DNA from: Streptomyces olivochromogenes
Lineage (GTDB): Bacteria; Actinomycetota; Actinomycetes; Streptomycetales; Streptomycetaceae
DNA: 40,363 nucleotides
NCBI RefSeq assembly: GCF_021538895.1
Contig: NZ_JADDRL010000087.1
Location: forward strand, 1 to 40,363
Reading direction: 5' to 3'
Below are positions 23,129-33,048 of this stretch, one piece after another. Position numbers and translations under genes: made by a program. Position 1 is the first letter of the stretch. Each line of letters begins with the position of its first letter. Under the pieces are notes generated by a model, which saw nothing but the letters and a program-made list of their open reading frames with translations, ran no database searches and had not been told where the DNA came from.

Positions 23129-25236
23129 CCCTCGGCCTCGACTTCGTCCAGGAGGGCCTGAAGGGAGTCCTTGTCGTCGGTGAGCGTCGAGGCGATGCGG
23201 GCGGCCATCTCGCGCAGGGTCAGCTCCTCCAGGAAGAGCGTGACGGGCACGTCCACGCCGGTCTCGTCGTGCAGCTGGCTGATGAGGTGCACGGCCGTGA
23301 GCGAGTCGCCGCCCGCCTCGAAGTACGTCAGGTCGAGGTCGGCGCCCCGCGGGATGCCGAGGGCGGCGCCGAGCAGTTCTACGACGCGGGCCTCGGTGTC
23401 GGCGGTGCTGTCGGTGGCTGGGGTGACCAGGGCGGCCGGGGCTGCCTCCCGCGGTAGTTCCACGGTCTCCTGGCGCCTGCCGAGCCGCAGCGCCCCGTGC
23501 GCGTCCCCCGCGAACGGATACGTGGGCAGGTGGACCCGCGGCCCCCGGGCGTCCAGCGGCGCCGGCCAGACGACCTCCGCTCCGCCGACCCAGTCCCGGC
23601 CGAGCGCCGTCAGGTCGTCCGCCCCGAAGGCGTCCGTGACGACGTCCCCGGCGGCGAGCTTCTCCAGCGCGTTCGCCGCGTCCTCGGCGGTGGCCGCGAC
23701 CACGCAGCCGCGCACGGCGAGCGCGCTGCGGCCACCGCGCAGCGTGCGGCCGACGGCCGCCAGCGGTGGCGCGTCCGGGCGGCGCAGGACGGCGGCGAGG
23801 GCGCGGGCCGCGGTGACCAGCTGGGCGCCGGTGCGGGCCGACAGCGGCAGCACCTCGTTCCCCGGTGCCGTCGGCGCGGGCGCCGCGGGCCGGGGCGCCT
23901 CCTCCAGGACGACGTGCACATTGGTCCCGCCGATCCCGAGGGAGGACACACCCGCCCGGCGCGGCGTGCTGTCCGGGTGCTCCCAGGGCTCGGTGCGGTC
24001 GACGAGCCGGAACGGCAGCGAGCCGTCGGTCAGTTCGGGGAAGGGACGGGTCACGTTGACCGTGGGCGGCAGGGCCCGGTGCTGGAGCATCAGCACCGTC
24101 TTGACCAGGGAGGCCACGCCGGCCGCCGCGTCCAGGTGGCCGACGTTCGACTTCACGGAACCGATGACGCAGCGTTCCGTGTCGGCGAAGGCCACGGCCG
24201 CCGCCGCGACCTCGATGCGGTCGCCCAGCTCGGTCCCGGTGCCGTGCATCTCGACATACCCGGCCCGCGCCGGGTCGAGCCCGGCCGCCGACCAGGCCTC
24301 CGCGACGGTGGACGTCTGCTGGTCCACGCTGGGCGCGGTGAAACCGACCTTCGCCGCGCCGTCGTTGGTGACCGCCGAACCCCGGATCACCGCCCGGATC
24401 GGATCGCCGTCCGCGAGCGCGTCCTCCAGTCGGCGCAGGACGACCACACCGACGCCGCTGCCCGGGACCGTACCGCCCGCTTCCACGTCGAAGGGCCGGC
24501 AGCGGCCGTCCGTCGACAGGATGCCGCCCTTCTGGTGGACGTAGCCCCGCCGGTCCACGCGGGACACCGATACCCCGCCCGCCAGCGCCGTGTCGCACTC
24601 GCCGAGCAGCAGCGCCTGCGCGGCGAGATGGACGGCCGTGAGCGAGGTGGAGCAGGCCGTCTGCACGGTCATGCTCGGACCCGTCAGCCCGAGCCGGTAC
24701 GACACCCACGGCGCCAGGAACTCGCGGTCGGTGAGGAACCGCACCTGGGCGGAGCCGAGGGCGGCCGCGTGCGCCGGGTCGGTGAGCGCGGCGAGCTCGT
24801 GCTCGGTGGGGCTGCCGCCGACGTACACCCCGGTGCGCCGGGACTCGCCGCGCGGCGGCTGCCCGGCGTCCTCCAGAGCGCTCCAGGCCGCCTCCAGCAG
24901 CAGCCGGTGCTGCGGGTCGAGGACCGCGGCCTCCGCCCGGTTGAAGCCGAAGAGCTCCGCCTCGAACCGGTCCGCGTCGGCGAGATGGCCACCCGCGCGT
25001 ACGTACGAGGGGTTGGCCAGCTCCTCGGCGCCGACCCCGTCGGCCAGCAGGTCCCGCTCGCTGAAGTCGGCGATCGAGCAGACGCCGGAGCGCAGGTTGT
25101 CCCAGAACCCGGAGAGGTCCGGGGCGCCGGGGAAGCGGCAGCTCATCCCGACGACCGCCACCGCGTCCGGGCCGGAGTCCTCGGACCAGGACTCCCCGGG
25201 GGCCGGGGCGGCGTCGGGGGCGTGGGTGTCCGTCAT
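23125..25236 (-). CDS. AT-less polyketide synthase module, KS-ACP
   Basis: 703 residues. The ketosynthase (about 25-450) is complete: active Cys in VQTACSTSLTAVH (about 194), His in EMHGTGTELGDR (about 330) and His in KSNVGHLDAAAG (about 368). The GYVHQKGGILSTDGRCRPFD region resembles ketosynthases that accept peptides from NRPS modules. After it comes a KS-linker stub (LPLSARTGAQLVTAARALAA) and the post-AT-like PRVHLPTYPFAGDAHG, with no GHSxG acyltransferase between. No ketoreductase, dehydratase or methyltransferase is present. The carrier protein ends the chain with DLTYFEAGGDSLTAVHL (Ser about 643). A separate acyltransferase, perhaps FabD, would have to load malonyl. It overlaps both neighbours by four bases. 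Confidence 0.88.
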   Translation of the reverse strand: MTDTHAPDAAPAPGESWSEDSGPDAVAVVGMSCRFPGAPDLSGFWDNLRSGVCSIADFSERDLLADGVGAEELANPSYVRAGGHLADADRFEAELFGFNRAEAAVLDPQHRLLLEAAWSALEDAGQPPRGESRRTGVYVGGSPTEHELAALTDPAHAAALGSAQVRFLTDREFLAPWVSYRLGLTGPSMTVQTACSTSLTAVHLAAQALLLGECDTALAGGVSVSRVDRRGYVHQKGGILSTDGRCRPFDVEAGGTVPGSGVGVVVLRRLEDALADGDPIRAVIRGSAVTNDGAAKVGFTAPSVDQQTSTVAEAWSAAGLDPARAGYVEMHGTGTELGDRIEVAAAAVAFADTERCVIGSVKSNVGHLDAAAGVASLVKTVLMLQHRALPPTVNVTRPFPELTDGSLPFRLVDRTEPWEHPDSTPRRAGVSSLGIGGTNVHVVLEEAPRPAAPAPTAPGNEVLPLSARTGAQLVTAARALAAVLRRPDAPPLAAVGRTLRGGRSALAVRGCVVAATAEDAANALEKLAAGDVVTDAFGADDLTALGRDWVGGAEVVWPAPLDARGPRVHLPTYPFAGDAHGALRLGRRQETVELPREAAPAALVTPATDSTADTEARVVELLGAALGIPRGADLDLTYFEAGGDSLTAVHLISQLHDETGVDVPVTLFLEELTLREMAARIASTLTDDKDSLQALLDEVEAEG

Positions 25237-28200
25237 CGCGGGTGACCTTTCGAAGAGGATGCTTTGCGGGCGGCCAGGCGTTCGCGGCGCAGCCGGCCCC
25301 GGTCGGGTGCCTCAGCCGGCGCGGGCCCTGCCGGCCCGGCGGCCGGTGCCTCGGCGGGTGCGCCGAGGAGCTCCGCCAGGCTGCTGACGGTGGGACGGCG
25401 GAACAGGTCGACCATGGTGATCGCGCCGCCGTCGGGGTGCTCGCGCAGGCCGGTCAGCACGGCCAGCAGACGCAGCGAATTGCCGCCCAGGTCGAAGAAG
25501 TTGTCGTGGACGCCGACGCGCGCGCGGCCGAGCACGCGCTGCCAGACCCCGGCCACGAACCGCTCGGCGTCGGTGCGCGCGGCGGCGTACGGCTCGGCCA
25601 ACTCAGGGCGCCGGTCCGGCGGTTCCGGAAGGCGAGCGCGGTCGATCTTGCCGGATCGGTTCACCGGGAGCTCGTCGAGGCGGACGAAGACCTCCGGGAC
25701 CAGGTGCCCGGGGAGCCGCTCGGCCAGATGCGCCCGCAGCGCACTGTCGGTGACCTCGTCCGCGCCGGCGGCGGCCGTGACGTACCCGACGAGCCACCGG
25801 TCCCGCTCCGGGCCGCGCAGGTCGACGGCGGCCACGGCCACACCCGGGTGACTCGCCAACGCGCTCTCGATCTCGCCGAGTTCCACCCGGACGCCCCTGA
25901 CCTGGACCTGGTCGTCGACCCGGCCGACGTACGACAGCGAACCGTCCGCGTGCTGCCGGGCCAGGTCCCCGGTGCGGTACATGCGCGCGCCGGGCGGCCC
26001 GAACGGATCGGCCACGAACCGCTCCGCCGTGGCCGCGGGCCGGCCCACGTAACCCCGGGCCAACGAGGCGCCGGAGACGTACAGTTCACCGACCGCGCCC
26101 ACCGGCACCGGCCGCAGCCGCTCGTCGAGGACCACGGTCCGGTCGCCCGGCACCGCCCGCCCGATCGTCACCGGCCCGCCCGGCTCCAGCTCCCCGTACG
26201 TGCAGGTGACCGTCGCCTCGCTGGGCCCGTACCCGTTCAGGATCCGGCGGCCCGGCAGCGCCCAGCGCTCCACCAGCTCGGCCGGGCACGGCTCCCCGCC
26301 GACGTCGAGCGTGCGCAGGTCGGTGAGGTGCGCCGGATCGGGGACGGTCAGGGCGGCCGTCGGCGACAGGCACACATAGCTGATGCGCGCGGCGCGCAGC
26401 CGCGCGGCGAGGGCCTCGCCGAGGCGCTCGTGCTCCCCGGCGATGTGCAGCTCGGCCCCCGCGACCCAGCTGAAGCACAGGTCGGCGACGGACACGTCGA
26501 AGCCGAACGAGGCGTGCTGGAGCACCCGGTCGGCGGCCGTGATCCCGCTGCACCCGCGCACCGCCACGGCGAGGTTGGCGAGCGCGCGGTGCTCGACGGC
26601 GACGCCCTTCGGCGCGCCGGTGGAACCGGAGGTGTAGACGATGTAGGCGAGGTCACGCGGGTCCGCGTCGAAGGACATGGCTTCTCCGGAGCCGTCCTCG
26701 GCCCCGGCGTCCTCCAGACGGACGACGGGCACCCCCAGCCCGGCCGCCCGCTCGGCGGTGGCCGGCGCGGCGACGACGAGCCGGGTGCCGGAGTCCGCCA
26801 CCAGGTACGCCAGCCGGGCCGCCGGATGCGCCGGATCCAGCGGCACGAAGGCCCCGCCCGCCAGCAGCACGCCCAGCACGGCGACGGCCATGTCGGCCGA
26901 CCGGGGCAGCAGGAGCCCCACCGGGACGCCCGGCCCCACTCCGGCCGAGCGCAGCCGACGTGCCACGGCGCCGGCCCGGTCGATGAGTTGCTGGTACGTC
27001 AACTCGGTGTGGGCGTCGGCCAGGGCGAGCGCGTCGGGGCGCTCGGCGGCGCGGTCCAGGATCAGCTCGGGCACCAGCCGGCTCGTCGGCGCCGCCCCGG
27101 CGGTGAAGTCGTTGGCGGTCAGCAGGTCCCGCCGCTGGGCGGCCGACAGCGCCTCGGCCGCGGCGAGCGGGCCGTCCGGCGCGGCCAGCAGACCGTCCAG
27201 CAGGGTGTGGAAGTTCTCCGCCCAGCGGCGGATCGTCTCCGGGGCGTGCAGATCGGTGCGGTACACGAACTGCGGAACGATGTCCTCGCCCCACTTCTCC
27301 ACGTACAGCAGCAGCTCGAACTGGGCCGTGTCCACCGGCAGTCGGACGCGGCCGACCTCGGCGCCCGGCAGGTCGAGCCGTGGCTCCGCGTCCGCGACAT
27401 GGTCGAGCATGACCTGGACCACCGGAGTGCGGCCCGGCGCGCGCGGCGGGGCCACCGCCTCCACCACCGCGTCGAAGGGAGCCTCCTGGTGCGGCCGTCC
27501 GGCGACCAGCCGGGCGTGCACCCGGTCGACGACGTCGTGGAACGACGGCCCGCCGGACAGGTCCACCCGGACGGCCAGGGTGTTGGTCAGCATGCCGACC
27601 ATGTCGTACAGCTCGGGCCGGTCGCGGGCGTACGACGGGATGCCGACCACCAGGTCGTCCTGGCCGGTCAGCCGGCCGAGGAACGCGGCGAACGCGGCCA
27701 GGAACACCGTGAACGGGGTGACGCCCCGAGCCCGGGCCAGCGCCGCCAGGCCCTCCCGGGCGGCGGGCGTGAGCACCGTGCGCTCCACGGCGCCGTCGAA
27801 GGACGCGACGGCGGGCCGGGGCCGGTCCACCGGCAGGGCGAGGGCCTCCGGGGCGCCGCGCAGCTCGCCGGCCCAGTGCGCGACGGAGTCCTGGTAGGCA
27901 CCCGAGGCCAGCCGTTCGGTCTGCCACGCGGCGAAGTCGGCGTACTGGACGGGAAGGTCCGCGGGAGCGAAGGGCACGCCCCTGGTCCGTTCCCGGTAGG
28001 CGGCGGACAGTTCGCGCAGCAGGATCTCCAGCGACCATCCGTCGCACACCAGGTGGTGCACCGCCAGCAGCACCCGGTGCGTCCCGTCGTCCACGGCGTG
28101 GACCAGGCAGCGCACCAGGGGGCCCGCGGCCAGGTCGAAGGGCCGCAGCGCGGCTACGGCCAGGCGCGCGTTTGCCTGTGCCGCCGGTACGTCGTGCTCG

Positions 28201-28469
28201 ACGCCGAAGTCGACCCGCACGTCGGCCGACACCACCTGCACCGGCTCGCCGTCCGCCGACGTGCGGAACACGGTGCGCAGCGACTCGTGGCGGTCGACGA
28301 CCGTATCGAGGGCCTCGCGCAGCGCGTCCGCGTCGAAGGGGCCGCGCACCGCGAACGCGACGGGCACGTTGTACAGGGCCGTGCCGGGGTGCATCCGCTC
28401 CAGGACGAGCAGATGCCCCTGGGCGGGGGACACGGGGAACGCGTCGGTCGGCGGGGCTTCGTCAGTCAC
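25233..28469 (-). CDS. Nonribosomal peptide synthetase, C-A-T
   Basis: 1078 residues. The condensation domain (about 10-440) has HHLVCDGWS near 140. The adenylation domain (about 470-960) shows LTYQQLIDRAG, VYTSGSTGAPKGVAVEH, GYGPSEATVTCTYGE, YRTGDLARQHADGS and the catalytic Lys in VNRSGKIDRARLPEP. The carrier motif is NFFDLGGNSLRLLAVL (Ser about 998). The tail is basic (RGRLRRERLAARK) and may be a docking element. My reading of the ten specificity residues is D-V-A-C-D-G-G-V-T-K; the Asp at the fifth position hints at a basic substrate, with low confidence. The C domain follows an epimerase yet begins SPAQGHLLVLERMHPGTALY, closer to LCL than DCL types. The GTG start lies 8 bases inside the previous gene. 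Confidence 0.9.
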   Translation of the reverse strand: MTDEAPPTDAFPVSPAQGHLLVLERMHPGTALYNVPVAFAVRGPFDADALREALDTVVDRHESLRTVFRTSADGEPVQVVSADVRVDFGVEHDVPAAQANARLAVAALRPFDLAAGPLVRCLVHAVDDGTHRVLLAVHHLVCDGWSLEILLRELSAAYRERTRGVPFAPADLPVQYADFAAWQTERLASGAYQDSVAHWAGELRGAPEALALPVDRPRPAVASFDGAVERTVLTPAAREGLAALARARGVTPFTVFLAAFAAFLGRLTGQDDLVVGIPSYARDRPELYDMVGMLTNTLAVRVDLSGGPSFHDVVDRVHARLVAGRPHQEAPFDAVVEAVAPPRAPGRTPVVQVMLDHVADAEPRLDLPGAEVGRVRLPVDTAQFELLLYVEKWGEDIVPQFVYRTDLHAPETIRRWAENFHTLLDGLLAAPDGPLAAAEALSAAQRRDLLTANDFTAGAAPTSRLVPELILDRAAERPDALALADAHTELTYQQLIDRAGAVARRLRSAGVGPGVPVGLLLPRSADMAVAVLGVLLAGGAFVPLDPAHPAARLAYLVADSGTRLVVAAPATAERAAGLGVPVVRLEDAGAEDGSGEAMSFDADPRDLAYIVYTSGSTGAPKGVAVEHRALANLAVAVRGCSGITAADRVLQHASFGFDVSVADLCFSWVAGAELHIAGEHERLGEALAARLRAARISYVCLSPTAALTVPDPAHLTDLRTLDVGGEPCPAELVERWALPGRRILNGYGPSEATVTCTYGELEPGGPVTIGRAVPGDRTVVLDERLRPVPVGAVGELYVSGASLARGYVGRPAATAERFVADPFGPPGARMYRTGDLARQHADGSLSYVGRVDDQVQVRGVRVELGEIESALASHPGVAVAAVDLRGPERDRWLVGYVTAAAGADEVTDSALRAHLAERLPGHLVPEVFVRLDELPVNRSGKIDRARLPEPPDRRPELAEPYAAARTDAERFVAGVWQRVLGRARVGVHDNFFDLGGNSLRLLAVLTGLREHPDGGAITMVDLFRRPTVSSLAELLGAPAEAPAAGPAGPAPAEAPDRGRLRRERLAARKASSSKGHPR

Positions 28470-31400
28470 CGGTGCCGCCCCGGGCCGTGGCCGCGAGCAG
28501 CACGTCCAGCGCGTCGGCCCACAGGCCGGCCAGGCCCCGGATCTCGTCCGCCGGGAACTCGTCCTCGGCGAACGACCAGGTGGACACCAGCCGCGCCGTC
28601 CCGTCCGTCTCTTCCTCCGCCGCCACGTCGATCTCCAGGGCGTGGGCCAGGGGGAGCGCGGACTCCGACGAGCCGATGAGGTCCAACCCCGAGATGCGGC
28701 CCAGGTAGTTGAACCGGACGCTCGGGTCGGGAAGGCCGGCGAGCTCGGCGGCGGTGTCCGGGTTGAGGTGGCGCAGCAGGCCCCAGCCGATGCCGCCGGC
28801 CGGCACCCCGGACAGTTCCGCGTGGACCGCCAGGGCCGCCGCGAGGGCCGCCGCGTCGTCCGCCCAGAAGGCCTCGGTGCCGGACTCCAGCCGCACCGGG
28901 TACGGCGCGGTGAACCACCCGGTCGTCCGGGAGACGTCGGCGCCCGCCGTCCACGGCTGCCGTCCGTGCCCCTCCAGCTCGACGAGCAGGTCACCCGGCG
29001 CGCCGCGACGGCGGGTCACGGCGGCGGTCAGGGCGGCGAGCAGCACCGCGTCCGGGCCGCAGCCCAGCGCCGCCGGGACCTCGGTCAGCAGCGGTTCCGT
29101 ACGGTCGACGGGAAGAGCCAGCGTGACGGTGGTGCGCCGCTTGCGCACGGCCTCCGTCCGCAGCGGCACCGTTCCGGTCAACGTCCGTTTCCAGTACGGC
29201 AGTTCCGCCTCGGCGCGCTCCGGCTGCCGGGCCTCGGTGTGCAGCAGCTCCGACCAGCGGCGGAAGGAGGTGCCGGGAGTGGTCGACGGCGGCTTCGTGC
29301 CGCCGAGCAGGGCGGTCAGCTCCTCCGCGAGCAGCCGGCAGGAGACGCCGTCCACCGCCAAGTGATGGAGGGTGAGCAGGAGTTGTCCGGCGCGGCCGGG
29401 TCCCGCGTCGTACCAGACGGCACTCAGCAGCTCCCCGGCGTACGGATCGAGCCGCACCCCGGGCGCAGCCGTGTGCGCGGCCGCCCTGAGGTCTTCGTCC
29501 GGCAGCCCGGCCGCGTCGACCCGGGTGACCGGCGCCTCGGCCGCCGCGGCGGGCGGCACGTCGAACTCCCAGTCCCCGTCCGCCAGTCGCACCAGCCGCA
29601 TCCGCAGCACCGGGTGCCGCTCCGGCAGCGACCGCACCGCACCTGCGACCCGGGCGAGGTCCAGCCCCTCGGGCGTCGGCACCAGCAGGGACAGCGTGAA
29701 GCCCGGCACATCGGCGTCCTCCAGCTCGGCCAGCCAGCGCATGACGGGCGTGGGCAGGAAGCGCCCCAGCTCCTCGCCGACGTCGGCGGCCGCGGGCACC
29801 CGCGCCAGTGCGGAGAGGGCGGCCGGGGTCCGTGCCTCCCACACCTCGGCCGGGGTGAGCGAGAGCCCCGCCGTCGCACCGGCCCGCGAGACCAGCTGCA
29901 ACGCCGCGATGCTGTCGCCGCCCAGGTCGAAGAAGCTGTCGTCCGGACCGACCGACTCCAGCCCCAGCACGCTCGCGAACAGCTCGCACAGTGCCTTCTC
30001 GTGCGGCGAACGAGGAGCCCGGGGCGCCGCGTTCGCGCCGGGCGCGAGAGACGCGGGCGCGGGCAGCGCCGCACGGTCCAGCTTGCCGTGCTCCGTGACG
30101 GGCAGCCGGTCCAGCGGGACGAGGACGGCGGGGACCATGTGCGCGGGGAGCCGGGCGGCGCAGTGGGCGGCCAGTTCGGCGGTGAGATCGGCGGCCGGTG
30201 CGTCGGGCGACCGCTCGGCCGGCGCCGTCCCGTCCGCCGTGTGCGGGACGACGTACCCGACCAGCCGTGGCGCGCCCGGGGTGTCCTCGCGCAGCAGGAC
30301 CACCGCGCGGCTCACCGACTCGTGCTCGGCGAGCACGGCCTCGATCTCGCCGGGCTCGATCCGCAGGCCGTGCAGTTTGATCTGGTCGTCCGCCCGGCCG
30401 GCGAACTCCAGCTGCCCGTCGGCCCGCCACCGGCCCAGGTCGCCGGTGCGGTACAAGCGGGTGCCGGGCGGCCCGTACGGGTCGGCCGTGAACCGCGTCG
30501 CGGTCAGCCCCGCCCGCCCCAGGTAGCCGCGCGCGACGCCCGCACCGGCGACGTACACCTCACCGCGGACGCCCACCGGCACGGGCCGCAGCCACGGGTC
30601 GAGCACGTACACGCGCGTGCCGGTGACCGGCCGCCCCACGGGAGGGACGGAGCCGTCGCCGGGCAGCGGGTCGGACACGGTGGCGGCGACCGTCGTCTCG
30701 GTCGGACCGTACGCGTTGCACAGCCGTCGGCCCGGGGCCGCCCAGGAGGCCGCCGTCTCCGGCGGACAGGCCTCGCCGCCCACCGCGAGCGACCGCAGCC
30801 CGGGGACGCGCTCGGGCGGCACGCCCGCCAGCACGGACGGCGGCACGATGGCGGCGGTGACGCGCAGGTCGCGCAGCGCCTCACCGAGCGCCTCCGCCAC
30901 GAGCGGGCCACCGCCCGGGACGACCAGAGTGCCGCCCGCGCCGAACGCCATGCACAGCTCGAACACGTAGATGTCGAAGGCGGGGGAGCCGAGTTGGGCC
31001 GTACGGCTGTCCTCGTCCAGAGCCATCCGGTCGGCCAGGGTGCCCGCGAGGTCGGCGATGCCCTCGTGGGTCACCACGACACCCTTGGGGCGGCCGGTGG
31101 AGCCGGACGTGTACGTCACATAGGCGGCGGCCGACGGCTCCGCCGGGCGGGCGGGCAGCGGTTCGCCGTCGTACGCCGTGTCGTCGAGCACCAGCACCGG
31201 CACGCCGGTTCGCGGCAGCGCGGACGCCGTGGCCGCGTCGGTGACGAGGAGCCGGGGCGCCGCGTCCTCAAGGACGTAGCAAAGCCGCTCCTTTGGATAC
31301 CCGGCGTCGAGGGGCAGGAAGGCCGCCCCGGCCCGCTGCACCGCGAGCGCGGCCACGGCCATCGACACGGACCGGCCGAGCGCGAGCGCCACGACGGTCT

Positions 31401-33048
31401 CCGGTCCGGCGCCCGACTCCACCAGGCGCCGGGCCAGTCGGCCGACCCGGTCGTTCAACTCGCGGTAGGTGAGGGACAGCTCGGCCGACTCCACGGCGAC
31501 CGCGTCGGGCCGCCGCTCGGCGTGCCGCTCCACGAGGGCGGGCAGGGTGAGCGCGCCAGGACCGTCCTCAGGCGTACGGGCGCGCGCGCCGTCGGAGGAC
31601 AGGGATCCCGGTATCCGCTCCCGCGGCAGCAGTTGATGCCGGTTCACCGGTGCCTCCGGGTCCGTCACCAGGCGGCGCAGCAGCGCGGGGAAGCAGGCCG
31701 CCCAGTGGGCGGCGAGGTCCGCCGGGTACACGCTCGTCCGGACCTCGAAGGCACCGGTCATGCCCTCGTCGGACTCCTGCACCGACCCCACGAGATCGTG
31801 CTCGCCGCCCGTCTCCACCCGGCGCGGTTCGGTGAACTCGCGCAGCCGGGCCACGCTCTGCTGCTGCGGCAGGTGCATGAACACCCACTGGTACAGCGGC
31901 GAACGGCCCGCCGTGCGCTCCGGCGCGACCTCGGAGACGATGCGGCCCACCGGCACGTCGGCGTTGGCCAGGATCCGCGGGAAGTCGGCCGCGAACCGGT
32001 CGACGGTCTCCGCGAACGAGGTGCCGGGGGTGAACCGCCAGCGGGTGGGCACGGAGTTCATGACGTAACCGATGACCCGCTCCAGGCCGCGCGCGGCCCG
32101 GTTGGCGGTCGGGGTGCCGATGACGAGGTCGTCGGCGGTGGTGATCCGGTGCGCGAACACGGCGAAGGCCGCCATCAGCACGCCGTACACCGTGGTGCCC
32201 CGTGAGCGCGCCAGCGCCCGCACCGCGGCCTCCGTCTCCGCGTCGACGCGGAACGGAAGTTGGGCGATCTGGACGCCCTCGCCGCGCCCCGTGAACCCGG
32301 GCACCGTCAGCGGTCCGGGCGGCGCGGCGAGGTGGCGGCGCCAGAAGCCGAGCCGCTCCCCGAAGACCCCGGCCGCGTCCAGCTCCCGCTGCCAGGCGGC
32401 GAAGTCGGCGTACTGGATCTTCGGGCGGCCGGTGTCCGTCCGCGTCCCCTCGCGCAGCGCGCGGTAGGCGCCCGCGAACGCGGTGTGCAGGACGTCGAAC
32501 GACCACCAGTCGGTGATGATGTGGTGCAGCGACAGCATCAGCGTGGACCGGCGCTCGTCCACGGTGACGAACCAGCCGCGCATCAACTGATCCGACCGCA
32601 GGTCGAACGGCCGCGTCGCGAACTCGCCGAGCAGATCCGGTAGTTCGCGGACCGTGGCGCGCAGGTCCACCCGCTCCAGCGTGAAGCGCCCGGTGGGCGG
32701 GAAGTCGACCCGCAGATCACCGGCCTCGCCCCGGATCCGGGTGCGCAGCACATCGTGCCGCTCCCGGACCAGGGTGAGCGCCTCCTCCAGGTCGGCGGGG
32801 TCCACGGGCTCGTCGAAGTCGTAGGCGCAGCAGATGTTGAGCGCCCCGGTGCCGGGATAGAGCGACTCGTACACCCACAGGTCCTCCTGCGCCGGGCTCA
32901 GCACCACCGGCGCGTCCGGGTCGCGCGGCGGCACCACGGCCGGTACGGAGTCGGCCCGGCCGCTCTCCACCAGGCGGCGCAGCAGCCGCACGCGCTGCTC
33001 GCCGCCCAGCGCGGCGAACCGGTCGGCCGGGGAAGGGGCGGGGCTCAT
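28462..33048 (-). CDS. Nonribosomal peptide synthetase, C-A-T-E
   Basis: 1528 residues. The condensation domain (about 45-470) has HHIITDWWS near 176, so the usual DG is DW. The adenylation domain (about 500-1000) shows LTYRELNDRVGRLARRL, TYTSGSTGRPKGVVVTH, NAYGPTETTVAATVS, YRTGDLGRWRADGQ and HGKLDRAALPAP. The carrier protein reads SFFDLGGDSIAALQLVSR (Ser about 1044), the LGGDS form typical before epimerases. The C-terminal epimerization domain has HHLAVDGVSCRLL (about 1228), EGHGR (about 1360), TTGWFTAPYPV and FNYLGR, all consistent with activity. It should deliver a D-amino acid. My reading of the specificity residues is D-I-F-I-A-G-A-V-A-K, which I cannot match to a known substrate. It overlaps the monooxygenase gene by ATGA. 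Confidence 0.92.
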   Translation of the reverse strand: MSPAPSPADRFAALGGEQRVRLLRRLVESGRADSVPAVVPPRDPDAPVVLSPAQEDLWVYESLYPGTGALNICCAYDFDEPVDPADLEEALTLVRERHDVLRTRIRGEAGDLRVDFPPTGRFTLERVDLRATVRELPDLLGEFATRPFDLRSDQLMRGWFVTVDERRSTLMLSLHHIITDWWSFDVLHTAFAGAYRALREGTRTDTGRPKIQYADFAAWQRELDAAGVFGERLGFWRRHLAAPPGPLTVPGFTGRGEGVQIAQLPFRVDAETEAAVRALARSRGTTVYGVLMAAFAVFAHRITTADDLVIGTPTANRAARGLERVIGYVMNSVPTRWRFTPGTSFAETVDRFAADFPRILANADVPVGRIVSEVAPERTAGRSPLYQWVFMHLPQQQSVARLREFTEPRRVETGGEHDLVGSVQESDEGMTGAFEVRTSVYPADLAAHWAACFPALLRRLVTDPEAPVNRHQLLPRERIPGSLSSDGARARTPEDGPGALTLPALVERHAERRPDAVAVESAELSLTYRELNDRVGRLARRLVESGAGPETVVALALGRSVSMAVAALAVQRAGAAFLPLDAGYPKERLCYVLEDAAPRLLVTDAATASALPRTGVPVLVLDDTAYDGEPLPARPAEPSAAAYVTYTSGSTGRPKGVVVTHEGIADLAGTLADRMALDEDSRTAQLGSPAFDIYVFELCMAFGAGGTLVVPGGGPLVAEALGEALRDLRVTAAIVPPSVLAGVPPERVPGLRSLAVGGEACPPETAASWAAPGRRLCNAYGPTETTVAATVSDPLPGDGSVPPVGRPVTGTRVYVLDPWLRPVPVGVRGEVYVAGAGVARGYLGRAGLTATRFTADPYGPPGTRLYRTGDLGRWRADGQLEFAGRADDQIKLHGLRIEPGEIEAVLAEHESVSRAVVLLREDTPGAPRLVGYVVPHTADGTAPAERSPDAPAADLTAELAAHCAARLPAHMVPAVLVPLDRLPVTEHGKLDRAALPAPASLAPGANAAPRAPRSPHEKALCELFASVLGLESVGPDDSFFDLGGDSIAALQLVSRAGATAGLSLTPAEVWEARTPAALSALARVPAAADVGEELGRFLPTPVMRWLAELEDADVPGFTLSLLVPTPEGLDLARVAGAVRSLPERHPVLRMRLVRLADGDWEFDVPPAAAAEAPVTRVDAAGLPDEDLRAAAHTAAPGVRLDPYAGELLSAVWYDAGPGRAGQLLLTLHHLAVDGVSCRLLAEELTALLGGTKPPSTTPGTSFRRWSELLHTEARQPERAEAELPYWKRTLTGTVPLRTEAVRKRRTTVTLALPVDRTEPLLTEVPAALGCGPDAVLLAALTAAVTRRRGAPGDLLVELEGHGRQPWTAGADVSRTTGWFTAPYPVRLESGTEAFWADDAAALAAALAVHAELSGVPAGGIGWGLLRHLNPDTAAELAGLPDPSVRFNYLGRISGLDLIGSSESALPLAHALEIDVAAEEETDGTARLVSTWSFAEDEFPADEIRGLAGLWADALDVLLAATARGGTGD

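Noticed and set aside
23129..24709. Extension of the serine hydrolase frame far upstream
   Set aside because: That part is the wrong frame of the KS-ACP gene; the real start is the ATG at 23126-23128 with an ATGA overlap.
28261..32205. 1314-codon plus-strand open frame opposite the C-A-T-E gene
   Set aside because: It is an antisense shadow; all NRPS core motifs are on the minus strand.
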